A DNA stretch of 35,822 nucleotides from Candidatus Dormiibacterota bacterium (GCA_955652675.1 CATPBP010000085.1:1-35822); one strand, 5' to 3'. Shown: positions 26,231-34,764, numbered from the stretch's first letter. The notes: generated from the sequence alone by a model not told the origin. Numbers and translations: made by a program.

Positions 26231-26985
26231 TGCGCACCGACGCGCGGCTGCTCCTCCTGCGCCATGGCGAGAGTGAGTGGAACGCGCTCGACCGGTTCAC
26301 GGGCTGGGTGGATGTCGGCCTCAGCGCGAAGGGGGAGGCCGAGGCCAGGCGGGCCGGGGAGCTGCTGACCGAGGCCGGCCTGCTGCCGGACGTCGTCCAT
26401 ACCTCGGTGCTCCGGCGGGCAATCCAGACGGCTGACATCGCGCTCGACGCCTGCGACAGGGCGTGGATCCCCCTGAGGCGCTCATGGCGGCTGAACGAGC
26501 GCCACTACGGGGCGCTGCAGGGTAAAGACAAGCGCCAGACCCTGGAGGCGTTCGGCGAGGCGCAGTTCATGCTGTGGCGCCGCTCCTACGACACGCCGCC
26601 GCCTCCAATCCAGGACGAGGACCCGTGGTCGCAAGCAGGCGACGTGCGCTACGCGGACCTGCCGCCCGAGCTGCGGCCGCGGGCCGAGTGCTTGAAGGAC
26701 GTGCTGGAGAGGATGCTGCCCTACTGGTACGACGGCGTGGTTCCCGATCTCCGCCTGGGCCGCCTCGTGCTGGTATCGGCGCACGGCAACTCGCTGCGGG
26801 CTCTGGTCAAGCACCTGGATGGGATCGCCGACGCGGACATCGCGGGTCTCAACATCCCCACCGGCGTGCCGCTGCTCTACGAGCTGGACGGTGACTTACG
26901 GCCGCGGCAGCGGGGCGGCCGCTACCTCGACCCGGCCGCGGCCGCCGCCTCTATCGAGGCGGTCAAGAACCAGGGCCGGAGGTGA
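26230..26985 (+). CDS. gpmA: 2,3-bisphosphoglycerate-dependent phosphoglycerate mutase
   Basis: A 251-residue histidine phosphatase-superfamily enzyme interconverting 2- and 3-phosphoglycerate. Catalytic RHGESEWN with its phospho-His lies near residue 13; [25 protein letters not shown] with the family Glu-Arg-His-Tyr, and [17 protein letters not shown] with the second catalytic His are all present, as is [13 protein letters not shown]. The length matches GpmA rather than smaller phosphatases. ATG 26230 overlaps the kinase TGA by one base (TGATG); GTG 26227 would give a 4-base overlap and is the alternative. Coupled translation with glycerate kinase fits their consecutive reactions. Confidence 0.96.
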   Translation: MRTDARLLLLRHGESEWNALDRFTGWVDVGLSAKGEAEARRAGELLTEAGLLPDVVHTSVLRRAIQTADIALDACDRAWIPLRRSWRLNERHYGALQGKDKRQTLEAFGEAQFMLWRRSYDTPPPPIQDEDPWSQAGDVRYADLPPELRPRAECLKDVLERMLPYWYDGVVPDLRLGRLVLVSAHGNSLRALVKHLDGIADADIAGLNIPTGVPLLYELDGDLRPRQRGGRYLDPAAAAASIEAVKNQGRR

Positions 26986-27030
26986 CGTGGAGCCTGGCCG
27001 CCAGCGGTCGGCGTGCGACCGCGGGCTAGG

Positions 27031-28266
27031 TCAATTGTTCGGCTGTCGAACGTGCTCAGAGTTGAGATCGGCGATACGGTTGACGCCCAGCAATTTCATG
27101 GTTCGGACCATCTCTCCGCGCAGGATCTCGATGCTGCGGTCTACCCCGCGCCGGCCGCCCGCCATGAGCCCGTAGAGGTAGGCGCGGCCGATCAGCGTGA
27201 AGTCCGCACCGAGCGCCAGGGCGGCGATGATGTCTCCCCCGCTCATGATGCCGGTGTCCAGCATGATGCACGTCTTCCCCTTGAGCACCGAGGCGATTTC
27301 CGGAAGCAGGTGCAGGGGAACCGGTGCGCGGTCCAGCTGGCGACCCCCGTGGTTGGAAATAACAATCCCGTCGGCACCGTGGTCCACGACGCGCCTCGCG
27401 TCGTCCACGGTCTGGATGCCCTTGACCACCAGGTTGCCCTTCCACGTTTCACGCAGCCAGTCCAGATCGTCGAATGTGAGTGTGGCGTCAAACATTGAGT
27501 CGACCAGGTCGGCTACGGTGCCGGAGTAACGCGAGAGGGACGCGAAGGCCAGTGGCTCGCGCGTGAGGAAGTTGAACCACCACGCCGGCCGGTAGGAGGC
27601 GTCCAGCAGCGTTTTGAGAGTGAGGGCCGGAGGTATGGTCATGCCATTGCGGACATCGCGTAGGCGTGCTCCCCCCACAGGTGTATCGACTGTCACCAGA
27701 AGCGTGTCATTGCCCGCTTTCGATGCGCGCTCAATCAGCTCCATGGACCGGTCGCGGTCGGTCCAGAGGTAGAGCTGGAACCAGTTGCGCCCAGACGGTG
27801 CAGCTGCAGCCACGTCCTCTATGGACGCCGTCCCCATTGTGGAAAGCGTGTAAGGGATGCCCGCGGCCTCGGCGGCCCGCGAGCCGGCGTACTCCCCCTC
27901 GGACTGCATCATGCGGGTGAAACCCGTGGGGGCGATGCCGAAGGGCATCGCGGCGGTTCGACCTAGCACGTCGGTCCTCAAATCCACGGACTTGACGTTG
28001 CGCAGAACACCGGGGCGAAACTCCAGGTCCACAAAGGCTTGCCTGGCCCGTCTGAGTGTGATTTCAGCCTCCGCACCACCATCCGCGTAGTCGAATGGCG
28101 CCTTTGGCGTCCGTCGCTTGGCAATCCTCCGCAGGTCATTGATGGTGCTGGCGCGCTTGAGCCGCGTGGCCGTCGAGAAGTCCAGTCTCTTGAACTGCAG
28201 CAACGGCGCCAGGTCCTTGACCTTGGGAATGCGGCGCTTCAGGGCTTGAGGGGTGTTCTGATTCAT
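27031..28266 (-). CDS. FMN-dependent alpha-hydroxy-acid oxidase/dehydrogenase
   Basis: A 411-residue TIM-barrel flavoenzyme of the glycolate oxidase/L-lactate dehydrogenase family. FMN contacts: [20 protein letters not shown] (107-126), [30 protein letters not shown] (190-209) and [11 protein letters not shown]; the active-site signature [10 protein letters not shown] (303-312) has the catalytic His306 and Arg309; [12 protein letters not shown] closes the barrel. It oxidises an L-2-hydroxy acid such as glycolate or lactate; the acceptor (O2, quinone or cytochrome) cannot be told. ATG 28266 overlaps the stop of the upstream Gfo/Idh/MocA stub (ATGA) and has no ribosome binding site of its own, so translation may depend on that stub. 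Near glycerate kinase/mutase it could serve glycolate or lactate use. Confidence 0.94.
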   Translation of the reverse strand: MNQNTPQALKRRIPKVKDLAPLLQFKRLDFSTATRLKRASTINDLRRIAKRRTPKAPFDYADGGAEAEITLRRARQAFVDLEFRPGVLRNVKSVDLRTDVLGRTAAMPFGIAPTGFTRMMQSEGEYAGSRAAEAAGIPYTLSTMGTASIEDVAAAAPSGRNWFQLYLWTDRDRSMELIERASKAGNDTLLVTVDTPVGGARLRDVRNGMTIPPALTLKTLLDASYRPAWWFNFLTREPLAFASLSRYSGTVADLVDSMFDATLTFDDLDWLRETWKGNLVVKGIQTVDDARRVVDHGADGIVISNHGGRQLDRAPVPLHLLPEIASVLKGKTCIMLDTGIMSGGDIIAALALGADFTLIGRAYLYGLMAGGRRGVDRSIEILRGEMVRTMKLLGVNRIADLNSEHVRQPNN

Positions 28267-28514
28267 GGCAACGTGATCATGAACGGGGGTGCCGATCGTA
28301 GTACGGCACGCCAATCGGTCTCCGCTTCCTCCCACCCGAGCTTAGCCGCCGCCGCATGGGCCGCCTCGCCATTTCGACCGCACAGCACCTTCATCACCGG
28401 CTGGAGAGGAGGTCCGAACACCCGCGGTGCCGTACGCCACCCCTGCGAATGCGCAGCGCCCATGAAGCCGGCGCCTACGATCGCGACACCGAGCGTCCCA
28501 TCCTGTTGATGCAT
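28263..28514 (-). pseudogene. Truncated Gfo/Idh/MocA oxidoreductase (N-terminal stub)
   Basis: ATG 28514, with a strong GAGGAGG ribosome binding site, starts a typical Gfo/Idh/MocA Rossmann half: LGVAIVGAGFMGAAHSQGW, LQPVMKVLCGRNGEAAHAAA and [16 protein letters not shown]. After about 72 residues, just where the family continues with DDVDLVDICTP, the frame turns into [11 protein letters not shown] and stops, so the catalytic half is gone. The TGA overlaps the oxidase ATG by the ATGA pattern. The enzyme is dead, but the open frame and its ribosome binding site are intact, which suggests selection for it as a translated leader of the oxidase; that is inference. Confidence 0.85.
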
Positions 28515-28899
28515 ACCCCTCCTCACCTCGCCTCCTGGGTGCTCCGGCTCATGTGAGTGCGGCCGCCTGTTCCAATCTAAGCATGCCGCTCATGGTGGCG
28601 CCGGCTTGCATGATGATGTACGAAACCTCCTGTGGCCGGGCCAGAGGATAACGCGGGGCCAGGGCCGGCCCCGGTGGATGTGCCCGACGAGGGGCGATTA
28701 TGGGTAGCCCTAAGCTGTACGGAGCTGCCGTCTGGGTCATCTCGCAGGGGGGCGATGTGAAATCCACCAGCCGTCGTCGCATGCCATGTCGAATTGGCCG
28801 TGCCTTGTTCGACGCATGGGTATAGCCAGGCGACGGCCGTCCCCGGCGCTGGGGCTCGATGGGTCTTCGCCATCAGATCCGGATTGACAGGAGGTAGAC
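28515..28899. other. Divergent intergenic region
   Basis: These 385 bases lie between the stub/oxidase operon and the divergent reductase gene. A minus frame near 28560-28660 reads EVSYIIMQAGATMSGMLRLE, which looks protein-like and may be another remnant, but it has no start I can support. No clear promoter was found by eye. Confidence 0.4.
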
Positions 28900-29439
28900 A
28901 TGCGGGTGGTCGCCACGGAGTACTTGTCGCTCGACGGAGTCTTCGAAGAGCCAGGCCACTGGTCCGGCCCCTTCTTCAACGACGAAGCGGCGGAGTTCAA
29001 GCTGGCCGAACTGCAGTCAAGCGACGCCCTGCTGCTGGGGCGCAAGACCTACGAGGGGTTTGCCGCCGCCTGGCCGTCCATGACCGACGAGGCCGGGTTC
29101 GCCGAGAAGATGAACAGCATGCCCAAGTACGTGGTTTCCTCGACGCTGGACAGGGTTGAATGGCCCGGCTCGAGGCTGTTAAAGGGAGACCTGGCGGCGG
29201 AGGTGCGCAGGCTGAAGGAGGAGCCGGGTAAGGACCTCTTGCTCTCCGGCAGCGCGCAGCTCTTCAACGCGCTGATGCAACAGAACCTGATTGATCTGTA
29301 CCGGTTCATGCTGCACCCGGTCGTGCTTGGGAAGGGCAAGCGTCTGTTCAGCGAGGACGTCCAAAAGAAATCCTTCCAGCTGACGCAGACCAAGCCGTTC
29401 AGGTCGGGGATCGTCGTCCTCGAGTACGAGCCGGCCTAG
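28900..29439 (+). CDS. Dihydrofolate reductase-fold (RibD C-terminal-like) protein
   Basis: A 179-residue DHFR-fold protein of the YyaP/RibD C-terminal type. Typical marks: VVATEYLSLDGVFEEPGHW at the N-terminus, ALLLGRKTYEGFAAAWP, MPKYVVSSTLDRVEWPGSR, DLLLSGSAQLFNALMQQNLI (the NADPH-binding GSxxL region) and FMLHPVVLGKGKRLF. It is expected to be an NAD(P)H-dependent reductase; true folate reduction is unlikely, and substrates of this group are mostly unknown. ATG 28900 has AGGAGG 5 nt upstream. It stands alone, divergent from the oxidase operon. Confidence 0.92.
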   Translation: MRVVATEYLSLDGVFEEPGHWSGPFFNDEAAEFKLAELQSSDALLLGRKTYEGFAAAWPSMTDEAGFAEKMNSMPKYVVSSTLDRVEWPGSRLLKGDLAAEVRRLKEEPGKDLLLSGSAQLFNALMQQNLIDLYRFMLHPVVLGKGKRLFSEDVQKKSFQLTQTKPFRSGIVVLEYEPA

Positions 29440-29542
29440 CGTTCACAGCCAGCCCGCTCGGGCGCTTGGAGCGATGCTTCTCTTGCAAGGTGCCTGAGTG
29501 GAAGTGGATGCGCAGCAACCGGCACCGGTCCCGACGGTCCGG

Positions 29543-29956
29543 TCAGAAAGTGAACCCGACCGCGAGGCAGCCAATCTCAGCGAAAGCCAGTCCAGGGGTC
29601 TCCCCGACGATCAGGAACCTGAACACCGTTTCCTGGTCCGCTCGGCCCTCCAGGATCAGCGGGACCGGAAACGGCATGTGGAAGGAGCCGCCCGATGCGA
29701 CCTCCAGCTGGAAGAACTGCGTAAGGACCGGGCCGGGCGCACCGGCGTTGCCTGCGACCGCAGTCTCCAGCTGGAGTACGGCGGCCTTGTTCGGCTCTGG
29801 CGACGTGGCATCAGAGAAGGTGAGGCTTCCCAGCGCCAGGGTCTCGCCGGCCGGTATGCGGATCACCTCCGCGTAGCGACGGGCGGGATCCAACGTCGCC
29901 ACACCCCATCCCTGCACCGGGGTTGCTCCCGGTGGCGGCGGCAAGGGCACGCTCAT
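29543..29956 (-). CDS. Hypothetical beta-rich protein, 137 residues
   Basis: ATG 29956 is preceded by GAGGTGAG, a good ribosome binding site. The protein starts with a Pro/Gly-rich stretch and then alternates short hydrophobic strands: YAEVIRIPAGETLALGSLTF, AAVLQLETAVAGN, VLTQFFQLEVASGGSFHMPF, PLILEGRADQETVFRFLIVG and a hydrophobic end GLAFAEIGCLAVGFTF. It looks like a small all-beta fold such as a jelly roll or cupin-like barrel, but no metal-binding His cluster is seen and no family was recognised. No signal peptide. Codon bias matches neighbours. Confidence 0.6.
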   Translation of the reverse strand: MSVPLPPPPGATPVQGWGVATLDPARRYAEVIRIPAGETLALGSLTFSDATSPEPNKAAVLQLETAVAGNAGAPGPVLTQFFQLEVASGGSFHMPFPVPLILEGRADQETVFRFLIVGETPGLAFAEIGCLAVGFTF

Positions 29957-30179
29957 GAGCTCACCTCGCGTTTCATCTCACTCAACGATCAGGATTGGCT
30001 GGTTGGGAAGGACCGCCTTCCGAGGTGTGGCATCCAATTCCCGGCACCAGCAATCGTCTCAAACAGCGCTACCACGTTGCGCCTGACACATTTTGCCAAG
30101 CGGCCGCGATCAGTACTCGTCAGGCCGAAGATCCTGGTCGCGAAACGGTCAGCCTCTCGCCTGTGCAGCCAAATGCGAC

Positions 30180-31346
30180 TCAGGTCCGGATCACCGGTTC
30201 CCTCGGCACGTGCGTGATGATCTCCGGTCCTTCGGGGGTGATGATGGAGGTCTCGCCCAGGGACATGATCAGGCCGGTCCGCTGGTCGCTCAGGATCATG
30301 TGGGTGAAGAAGACCATGTTCTCGCCCAGCACGAAGGGGTTGTCGCGGTAGATCATGGGCTGCTCCATCCAGTCCGGGGGAAAGGTCGCGCCCATCGGGT
30401 AGCCGCAGGCCTTGAGCAGGGCGTGCTCCCATCCGCGCCGGGCCAGGGTGGACCGATGGACCTCGAAGACCTCGCCCAGGGTCCGGCCCGGCCGGAGCGT
30501 AGCCTGGACTGCCTCCAGCGCCTCGACGCAGGCGGCGTGCATGGCCAGGTGGCGCCGGTCGATGCTGGGCCCGGTCAGGACCGTCAACATCTCCGCGACG
30601 TGGTAGTGCCGCCAGGCGTTGCCCATCTCGTAGGTGACCTGGTCGTTCTCGGCGATGTGCCCCAGGCCGGTGGCATAGCGGACATTCATGGCCTTCTCAC
30701 CGTGTCCCATTGGGAGCCGGTTGGCCGGGATGTCCGCCCCGCGTTCCCACATCACCTGGTAGACCTGCCCGAAGACGTGCCCCTCGTAGGCGCCTGGCAC
30801 CGTCAGCTCGATGGCCCGCCCGCAGGCCTCATCCAGCACACGACCCGCCTGGCGGTGGTAATCCAGCTCCTGTGGGCTCTTAACGATGCGCAGCAGCCTG
30901 ATTACGTCGGAGGCGTCGATCAGCTCGCACCAGCCCTCCAGTGCGTCTCTCAGCTCGAGGTAGAGGTTGGGAAGAAGGCCGAAGGTGTCGAGCTGGACGC
31001 CGATCCGCTTTCCACGCATGCCGTGGCTGTCCAGCATGTCTTTGATTGCCTTGGACTTCGGGTTGCCCTCGGCATCCTCCCAGACGCGGACGTCGTCGCA
31101 GAGCGATGAGTAATCGATGCTCGCCAGGTCGGCGGTCCTGGTCACGTGAGTGAGCTGCCCTCCCGTTCCGATGAACATGGCGTGGAAGATCACGAAGCCG
31201 TCGGTGTCGAGGCCGCAGAGCCAGTACTGGTCCTCGATCCTCGAGACGATCAGTCCGTCGAGTCCGCGCTCTTCGAGCGCCGCCCTGACACGAGACTGCC
31301 GGTCGGCGAACTCCTCATGAGAGAAGTGGACGTACGGCTTGGGCAT
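30180..31346 (-). CDS. M24 (pita-bread) family protein lacking metal ligands, creatinase-like
   Basis: A 388-residue protein with the creatinase N-terminal domain (EEFADRQSRVRAALEERGLD, then DQYWLCGLDTDGFVIFHAMF) and a pita-bread catalytic domain (RIVKSPQELDYHRQAGRVLD, IPANRLPMGHGEKAMNVRYA). In aminopeptidases the domain has two Asp, a His and two Glu as metal ligands. Here VTYEMGNAWRHYHVAEMLTV (237-256) has Glu240 and Ala251 in the Asp positions, CGYPMGATFPPDW replaces GHGIG, and MVFFTHMIL replaces the FTIEP strand. It is therefore not a metallo-aminopeptidase; a metal-free C-N hydrolase such as creatinase or an ectoine-hydrolase-like enzyme is more likely. ATG 31346 has a GGAG-type site upstream. 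Confidence 0.88.
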   Translation of the reverse strand: MPKPYVHFSHEEFADRQSRVRAALEERGLDGLIVSRIEDQYWLCGLDTDGFVIFHAMFIGTGGQLTHVTRTADLASIDYSSLCDDVRVWEDAEGNPKSKAIKDMLDSHGMRGKRIGVQLDTFGLLPNLYLELRDALEGWCELIDASDVIRLLRIVKSPQELDYHRQAGRVLDEACGRAIELTVPGAYEGHVFGQVYQVMWERGADIPANRLPMGHGEKAMNVRYATGLGHIAENDQVTYEMGNAWRHYHVAEMLTVLTGPSIDRRHLAMHAACVEALEAVQATLRPGRTLGEVFEVHRSTLARRGWEHALLKACGYPMGATFPPDWMEQPMIYRDNPFVLGENMVFFTHMILSDQRTGLIMSLGETSIITPEGPEIITHVPREPVIRT

Positions 31347-31366
31347 TTCTCCTCCTCGATTTCAGC

Positions 31367-31414
31367 GCCGTCGGCTCCCCGTACTCGGGCGAGCCGGCCG
31401 GAGAGCCCGACGGC
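31367..31414 (-). terminator. Imperfect long hairpin after the stress protein
   Basis: GCCGTCGG-CTC (31367-31377) pairs with GAGCCCGACGGC (31403-31414) with one bulge. It begins directly at the universal stress protein stop and precedes the M24 gene, separating the two minus-strand genes. No T run. Confidence 0.4.
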
Positions 31415-31900
31415 TCAGCGGGCAACGAGGACCTGAACCGGCGAGTGTGCCACCAGGTACCGAGCGGTCGAGCCGAGCACCAGATTGTGCAGCGTTGAGT
31501 GCGGCTTGCTGCCGACGATGATGAGGTCGACCTCGAGCTCCTTGGCTGCCTCGATGTCGCGCCCGTGGCTGCCGGTCCGGACCACGAAGCGCCAGCCCGC
31601 CGAAGCCTCGCCGAAGATATCCATTGCGTCCTGGCGGGCCGCCTGCTCGACGCCGGCCAGCGTCTCCTCCAGCGAGATGCCGCCGGCCTCTGCCCCCATC
31701 TCTTCCAGGGCCGGGGCATGCCGGATGTGGACCACGGTGACCCTGGCGCCAGTGCGGCGCGCAATATCCGCGGCCAGGCGGAGGCCCTCCCGACTCGGCG
31801 GGGAGGCATCGACCGCGACCGCGAGCTCACGCATCAGCGATGGCGTCTCAGTAACCGGCGCCCCTTCCGGCGTCCCCGGATCATCCTGGCTGTCGGTCAT
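31415..31900 (-). CDS. Universal stress protein (UspA family)
   Basis: A 161-residue single-domain Usp. Seen: MRELAVAVDASPPSREGLRL (the N-terminal beta strand with the ATP-contacting Asp), ARRTGARVTVVHIRHAP, and the C-terminal DLIIVGSKPHSTLHNLVLGS followed by TARYLVAHSPVQVLV. The phosphate-binding motif of ATP-binding members is G-x2-G-x9-G-S/T; here the second Gly is Pro, so ATP binding is uncertain. ATG 31900 has an AGGAGG exactly 8 nt upstream and is preferred over the in-frame GTG 31909. Role is general stress survival; partner unknown. It is upstream of the M24 gene but separated by a hairpin. Confidence 0.94.
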   Translation of the reverse strand: MTDSQDDPGTPEGAPVTETPSLMRELAVAVDASPPSREGLRLAADIARRTGARVTVVHIRHAPALEEMGAEAGGISLEETLAGVEQAARQDAMDIFGEASAGWRFVVRTGSHGRDIEAAKELEVDLIIVGSKPHSTLHNLVLGSTARYLVAHSPVQVLVAR

Positions 31901-32064
31901 CTCGATCACCTCCTGTCTCTACCAACCGTAGGGTGAATCAGCAAGCAAGGTATGCCTGGCCGCCAGCTGGGCGGCGGCGTCCTCGGCCAAGCTACTGCTC
32001 CGAGACCCGCAGACACGCCGCCTATCGATCAAGCCGGCTCTGAGGCGGCTGGGATAGGCTTGGG

Positions 32065-32611
32065 TTGCCGAATGGACGAATCCTCAATTACTCAGTACAT
32101 CGCGACAACGTTTTCGGGTGTCGATGTTGTGATCGCATCCCAGGACATGCCGGACCGCTCGACGGCGATGTCCTCCAGCTCGAGGGACACGATCTCCGAC
32201 TGATCAACGTCGGACAGAGCGACACATACCCGACAACCGTCGTCCACATTCCAGACCTCGACGCCGTGGTCGCCGGTGACGTTGCCTACAACAGGATTCA
32301 TATGTGGCTGGCGCAGACCGACCATGACGCGCGGCTTGCCTGGATCGCCAGTATCGACAAGATCGCAGCCCTCGATCCCCGGCTCGTGGTTGCCGGCCAC
32401 CAGGCCCCTGGTATCCGGAATGACGACCTGGACGAGACGTCAACCGGAGCAAGGAGTACATCGCCGACTTCGACGAGGCCGAGCGCCAGAGCACGTCGGC
32501 TCAGGAGCTCGTGGACAAGATGGTGGCGCTGCATGGGACAGAGGGAACCCGTTCACACTGTGGAACCCGGCAACCGAAGTCTTCCGCGCTCGTGAGCGGG
32601 TGTCCACCTAG
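32065..32611 (+). pseudogene. Broken metallo-beta-lactamase-fold hydrolase
   Basis: The central part reads clearly: PLDGDVLQLEGHDLRLINVG, QSDTYPTTVVHIPDLDAVVA, GDVAYNRIHMWLAQTD and DPRLVVAGHQAPG, i.e. the second half of an MBL-fold enzyme with the metal ligands Asp (AGDVAYN) and His (AGHQ). The first half with HxHxDH is missing; only a garbled stretch around DNVFG remains. After 32435 the frame shifts (KEYIADFDEAERQSTSAQEL in the next frame) and shifts again near 32540 to NPFTLWNPATEVF. So it has lost its N-terminus and carries two frameshifts. The gaps 31901-32064 and 32612-32743 show no gene. Confidence 0.82.
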
Positions 32612-32695
32612 GCCGACTCCTGCCCGCACCTTCGTGCGGCCCGCAGCAGGTGCCCAGGCAGCCCGTGGCCGGAGGGCCGAGATCCGGAGCGCCGA

Positions 32696-32701
32696 TAGAA
32701 T
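32696..32701 (+). promoter_or_regulatory. -10-like TAGAAT before the CoA-transferase
   Basis: TAGAAT lies 42 bases upstream of GTG 32744; no matching -35 hexamer is seen. Low-confidence promoter. Confidence 0.3.
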
Positions 32702-32743
32702 GGGGCGCCGAAGCAGTTCTCGAACCTCCTGAAGGGGTAGTCG

Positions 32744-33961
32744 GTGGCGAATTCGGATAACGACGGCGGTCCTGTCGACCCGGCGGCGAGCAGCGGGCCG
32801 CTGTCGGGGCTGCTCGTCGCGGACTTCTCAAGGGTGCTGGCCGGCCCCTACTGCACGATGCTGCTCGGAGACCTGGGCGCCGAGGTGATCAAGGTCGAAG
32901 GACCGGGTGGGGACGACACGCGAAACTGGGTCCCGCCCGCCCGAGATGGGATCTCAACCTATTACCTGGCGATCAACCGGAACAAGCGCTCAGTGGTACT
33001 TGACCTCAGCGGCCCCGAAGGCCTCGCAGCGGCGCGCGAGCTTGCGGCGCGGGCCGACGTGCTGGTGGAGAACTTCAAACCAGGTGGACTGGCCCGCTTC
33101 GGCCTCGACTACGCAGCGGTGAGCCAGGCAAACCCGCGCATCGTCTACGCCTCCATCAGCGGCTTCGGGTCGAGAGGCGGCGCCACCCTGCCCGGCTACG
33201 ACCTCATGGTCCAGGCCATCTCCGGCCTGATGAGCCTTACCGGCGACCCCGATGGACCGCCCTATCGGGCCGGAATCTCGGTCTTCGACGTCCTCTCAGG
33301 ACTCAACGCAACCATCGGGGTGCTGGCCGCTCTGGAGCACCGCCATCGCTCCGGACGAGGCCAGCACGTCGAGGTCAGCCTGATGTCGTCAGCACTCTCT
33401 GGCATGGTCAACCAGACCAGCGCTTTCGTGGCCGGCGGCGTGGTGCCATTCCGCATGGGCAACGCGCATCCCAGCGTCACGCCGTACGAGCCTCTGCCGA
33501 CCGCAGACGGTGACCTGGTAGTGACCGCCGGCAACGACGTCCAGTTCCGCAAGCTCTGCCGGGTGCTGGGGGCGCCGGAGCTGGCGGAGGATCCACGCTT
33601 CGCGCGCAACAAGGACCGCACGGCCAACCGTGACGAGCTGCGCGCTCAGCTCGTTGAACGGCTTCAGAAGCGGCCGCGCATGGAGTGGTTCCGGGAGATG
33701 ATCAAGGCCGGCGTTCCCTGCGGCCCCATCAACACCGTCGACGGCGGCATCGCCTTCGCGGAGGAGCTCGGCATGGAGCCGGTCGTCCGCGCTGGGCACG
33801 GCGAGGCGGCCATGCCCGGGGTCCGCAACCCGATCACGTTCTCAGAGTCCCCGCCGCGATACGACCGGCCGCCCCCCACCCTCGACGAACACGGCGACGA
33901 GATTCGTCGCTGGCTCTCTCAGCCGGCCGGCGCCCCTGTCGCACAGGAGAAAGCGGATTGA
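32744..33961 (+). CDS. Class III CoA-transferase (CaiB/BaiF family)
   Basis: A 405-residue family III CoA-transferase, moving CoA between carboxylic acids through an aspartyl-CoA thioester. Seen: VADFSRVLAGPYCTMLLGDL and GAEVIKVEGPGGDDTRNW at the N-terminus, VLVENFKPGGLARFGLDY, and the catalytic Asp153 in ISGFGSRG..PGYDLMVQ; SGRGQHVEVSLMSSALSGM follows. GTG 32744 is accepted because the family motif begins about 20 residues in and GAAGGGG precedes it. The stop overlaps a citryl-CoA-lyase-like gene by TTGA, so the two probably act in sequence: CoA activation of a 3-hydroxy-type acid, then cleavage. Formyl-, succinyl- or mesaconyl-CoA donors cannot be distinguished by sequence alone. Confidence 0.95.
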   Translation: MANSDNDGGPVDPAASSGPLSGLLVADFSRVLAGPYCTMLLGDLGAEVIKVEGPGGDDTRNWVPPARDGISTYYLAINRNKRSVVLDLSGPEGLAAARELAARADVLVENFKPGGLARFGLDYAAVSQANPRIVYASISGFGSRGGATLPGYDLMVQAISGLMSLTGDPDGPPYRAGISVFDVLSGLNATIGVLAALEHRHRSGRGQHVEVSLMSSALSGMVNQTSAFVAGGVVPFRMGNAHPSVTPYEPLPTADGDLVVTAGNDVQFRKLCRVLGAPELAEDPRFARNKDRTANRDELRAQLVERLQKRPRMEWFREMIKAGVPCGPINTVDGGIAFAEELGMEPVVRAGHGEAAMPGVRNPITFSESPPRYDRPPPTLDEHGDEIRRWLSQPAGAPVAQEKAD

Positions 33962-34764
33962 ACGAGCCGGACCCGATCCCGCACTTCCCCACTTCGCTGG
34001 GTACATCCGAGGCGACCAGCATCCGACTGCTCGGCCAGGACCTGGCGGAGGATCTCATGGGCCGAGTCGGATTCGGGGAGCTGGCCTTCTGGCTGGTAGC
34101 CCAGCGCCGGCCGACCTCTTCCGAAGTACGGGTCTTCGAGGCTGTGCTGGTGGCGCTGGCCGACCACGGGTTCACGCCCACGGCCATCGCCGCCCGCCTC
34201 ACTTATCTGAGCGCGCCCGAATCGCTGCAGGGCGCCCTGGCGGCCGGTCTGCTGGGCGGAGGCTCCAGGTTCCTGGGAGTGACCGAGGACACCGGCCGGT
34301 TCCTGGCCGAGGCCCTCGCGGCGCGCGCCGGCGAGCTGCCCCAGGACGACCAGGGCTGGGACGAGCTGGCTCTCGCCGCGGTCAGCCAGGCGCGCCAGGA
34401 GCGCCGCCTGGTGCCGGGGCTCGGACACCCCGTCCACAAAGAGCAGGACCCACGCACACCCGCCCTGATCCGGATCGCCGACGAGGAGGGTTTACGAGGC
34501 CCGCATCTCCGCCTGTTCGAGGCCATCGGCCGGGTGCATCCGCGCCTGCTGGGCAGAACGCTGCCGCTCAACGGAGCCGGCGTCTGCGGCGCCGCCCTGG
34601 CCGACCTTGGGTTTCCGGTGGAGATGCTGCGCGGCTTCTCGCTGCTGGCGCGGGCAGCCGGGCTTCTGGGCCAGCTTGCCGAAGAGCAGCGGCGGCCAGT
34701 CGGGATGGACATCTACATGACCGTCGACCGCAACGCCGTCTACGTTCCCGATGATGAGCCCTGA
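33958..34764 (+). CDS. Citryl-CoA lyase-like member of the citrate synthase family
   Basis: A 268-residue protein related to the large domain of citrate synthase. The loop GLGHPVHKEQDPRTPALIRI (154-173) holds the family catalytic His and the CoA-site basic residues; LPLNGAGVCGAALADLGFPV and LLARAAGLLGQLAEEQRRPV are typical of citryl-CoA lyases. The His of the synthase HGGAN motif is absent (GGGSRFLG, 100-107), as expected for a lyase rather than a full synthase, and the protein is much shorter than synthases. TTG 33958 overlaps the CoA-transferase stop (TTGA) and has AGGAGA about 8 nt upstream, which decides the start. It likely cleaves an acyl-CoA such as citryl- or citramalyl-CoA made by its partner. 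Confidence 0.9.
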   Translation: MNEPDPIPHFPTSLGTSEATSIRLLGQDLAEDLMGRVGFGELAFWLVAQRRPTSSEVRVFEAVLVALADHGFTPTAIAARLTYLSAPESLQGALAAGLLGGGSRFLGVTEDTGRFLAEALAARAGELPQDDQGWDELALAAVSQARQERRLVPGLGHPVHKEQDPRTPALIRIADEEGLRGPHLRLFEAIGRVHPRLLGRTLPLNGAGVCGAALADLGFPVEMLRGFSLLARAAGLLGQLAEEQRRPVGMDIYMTVDRNAVYVPDDEP

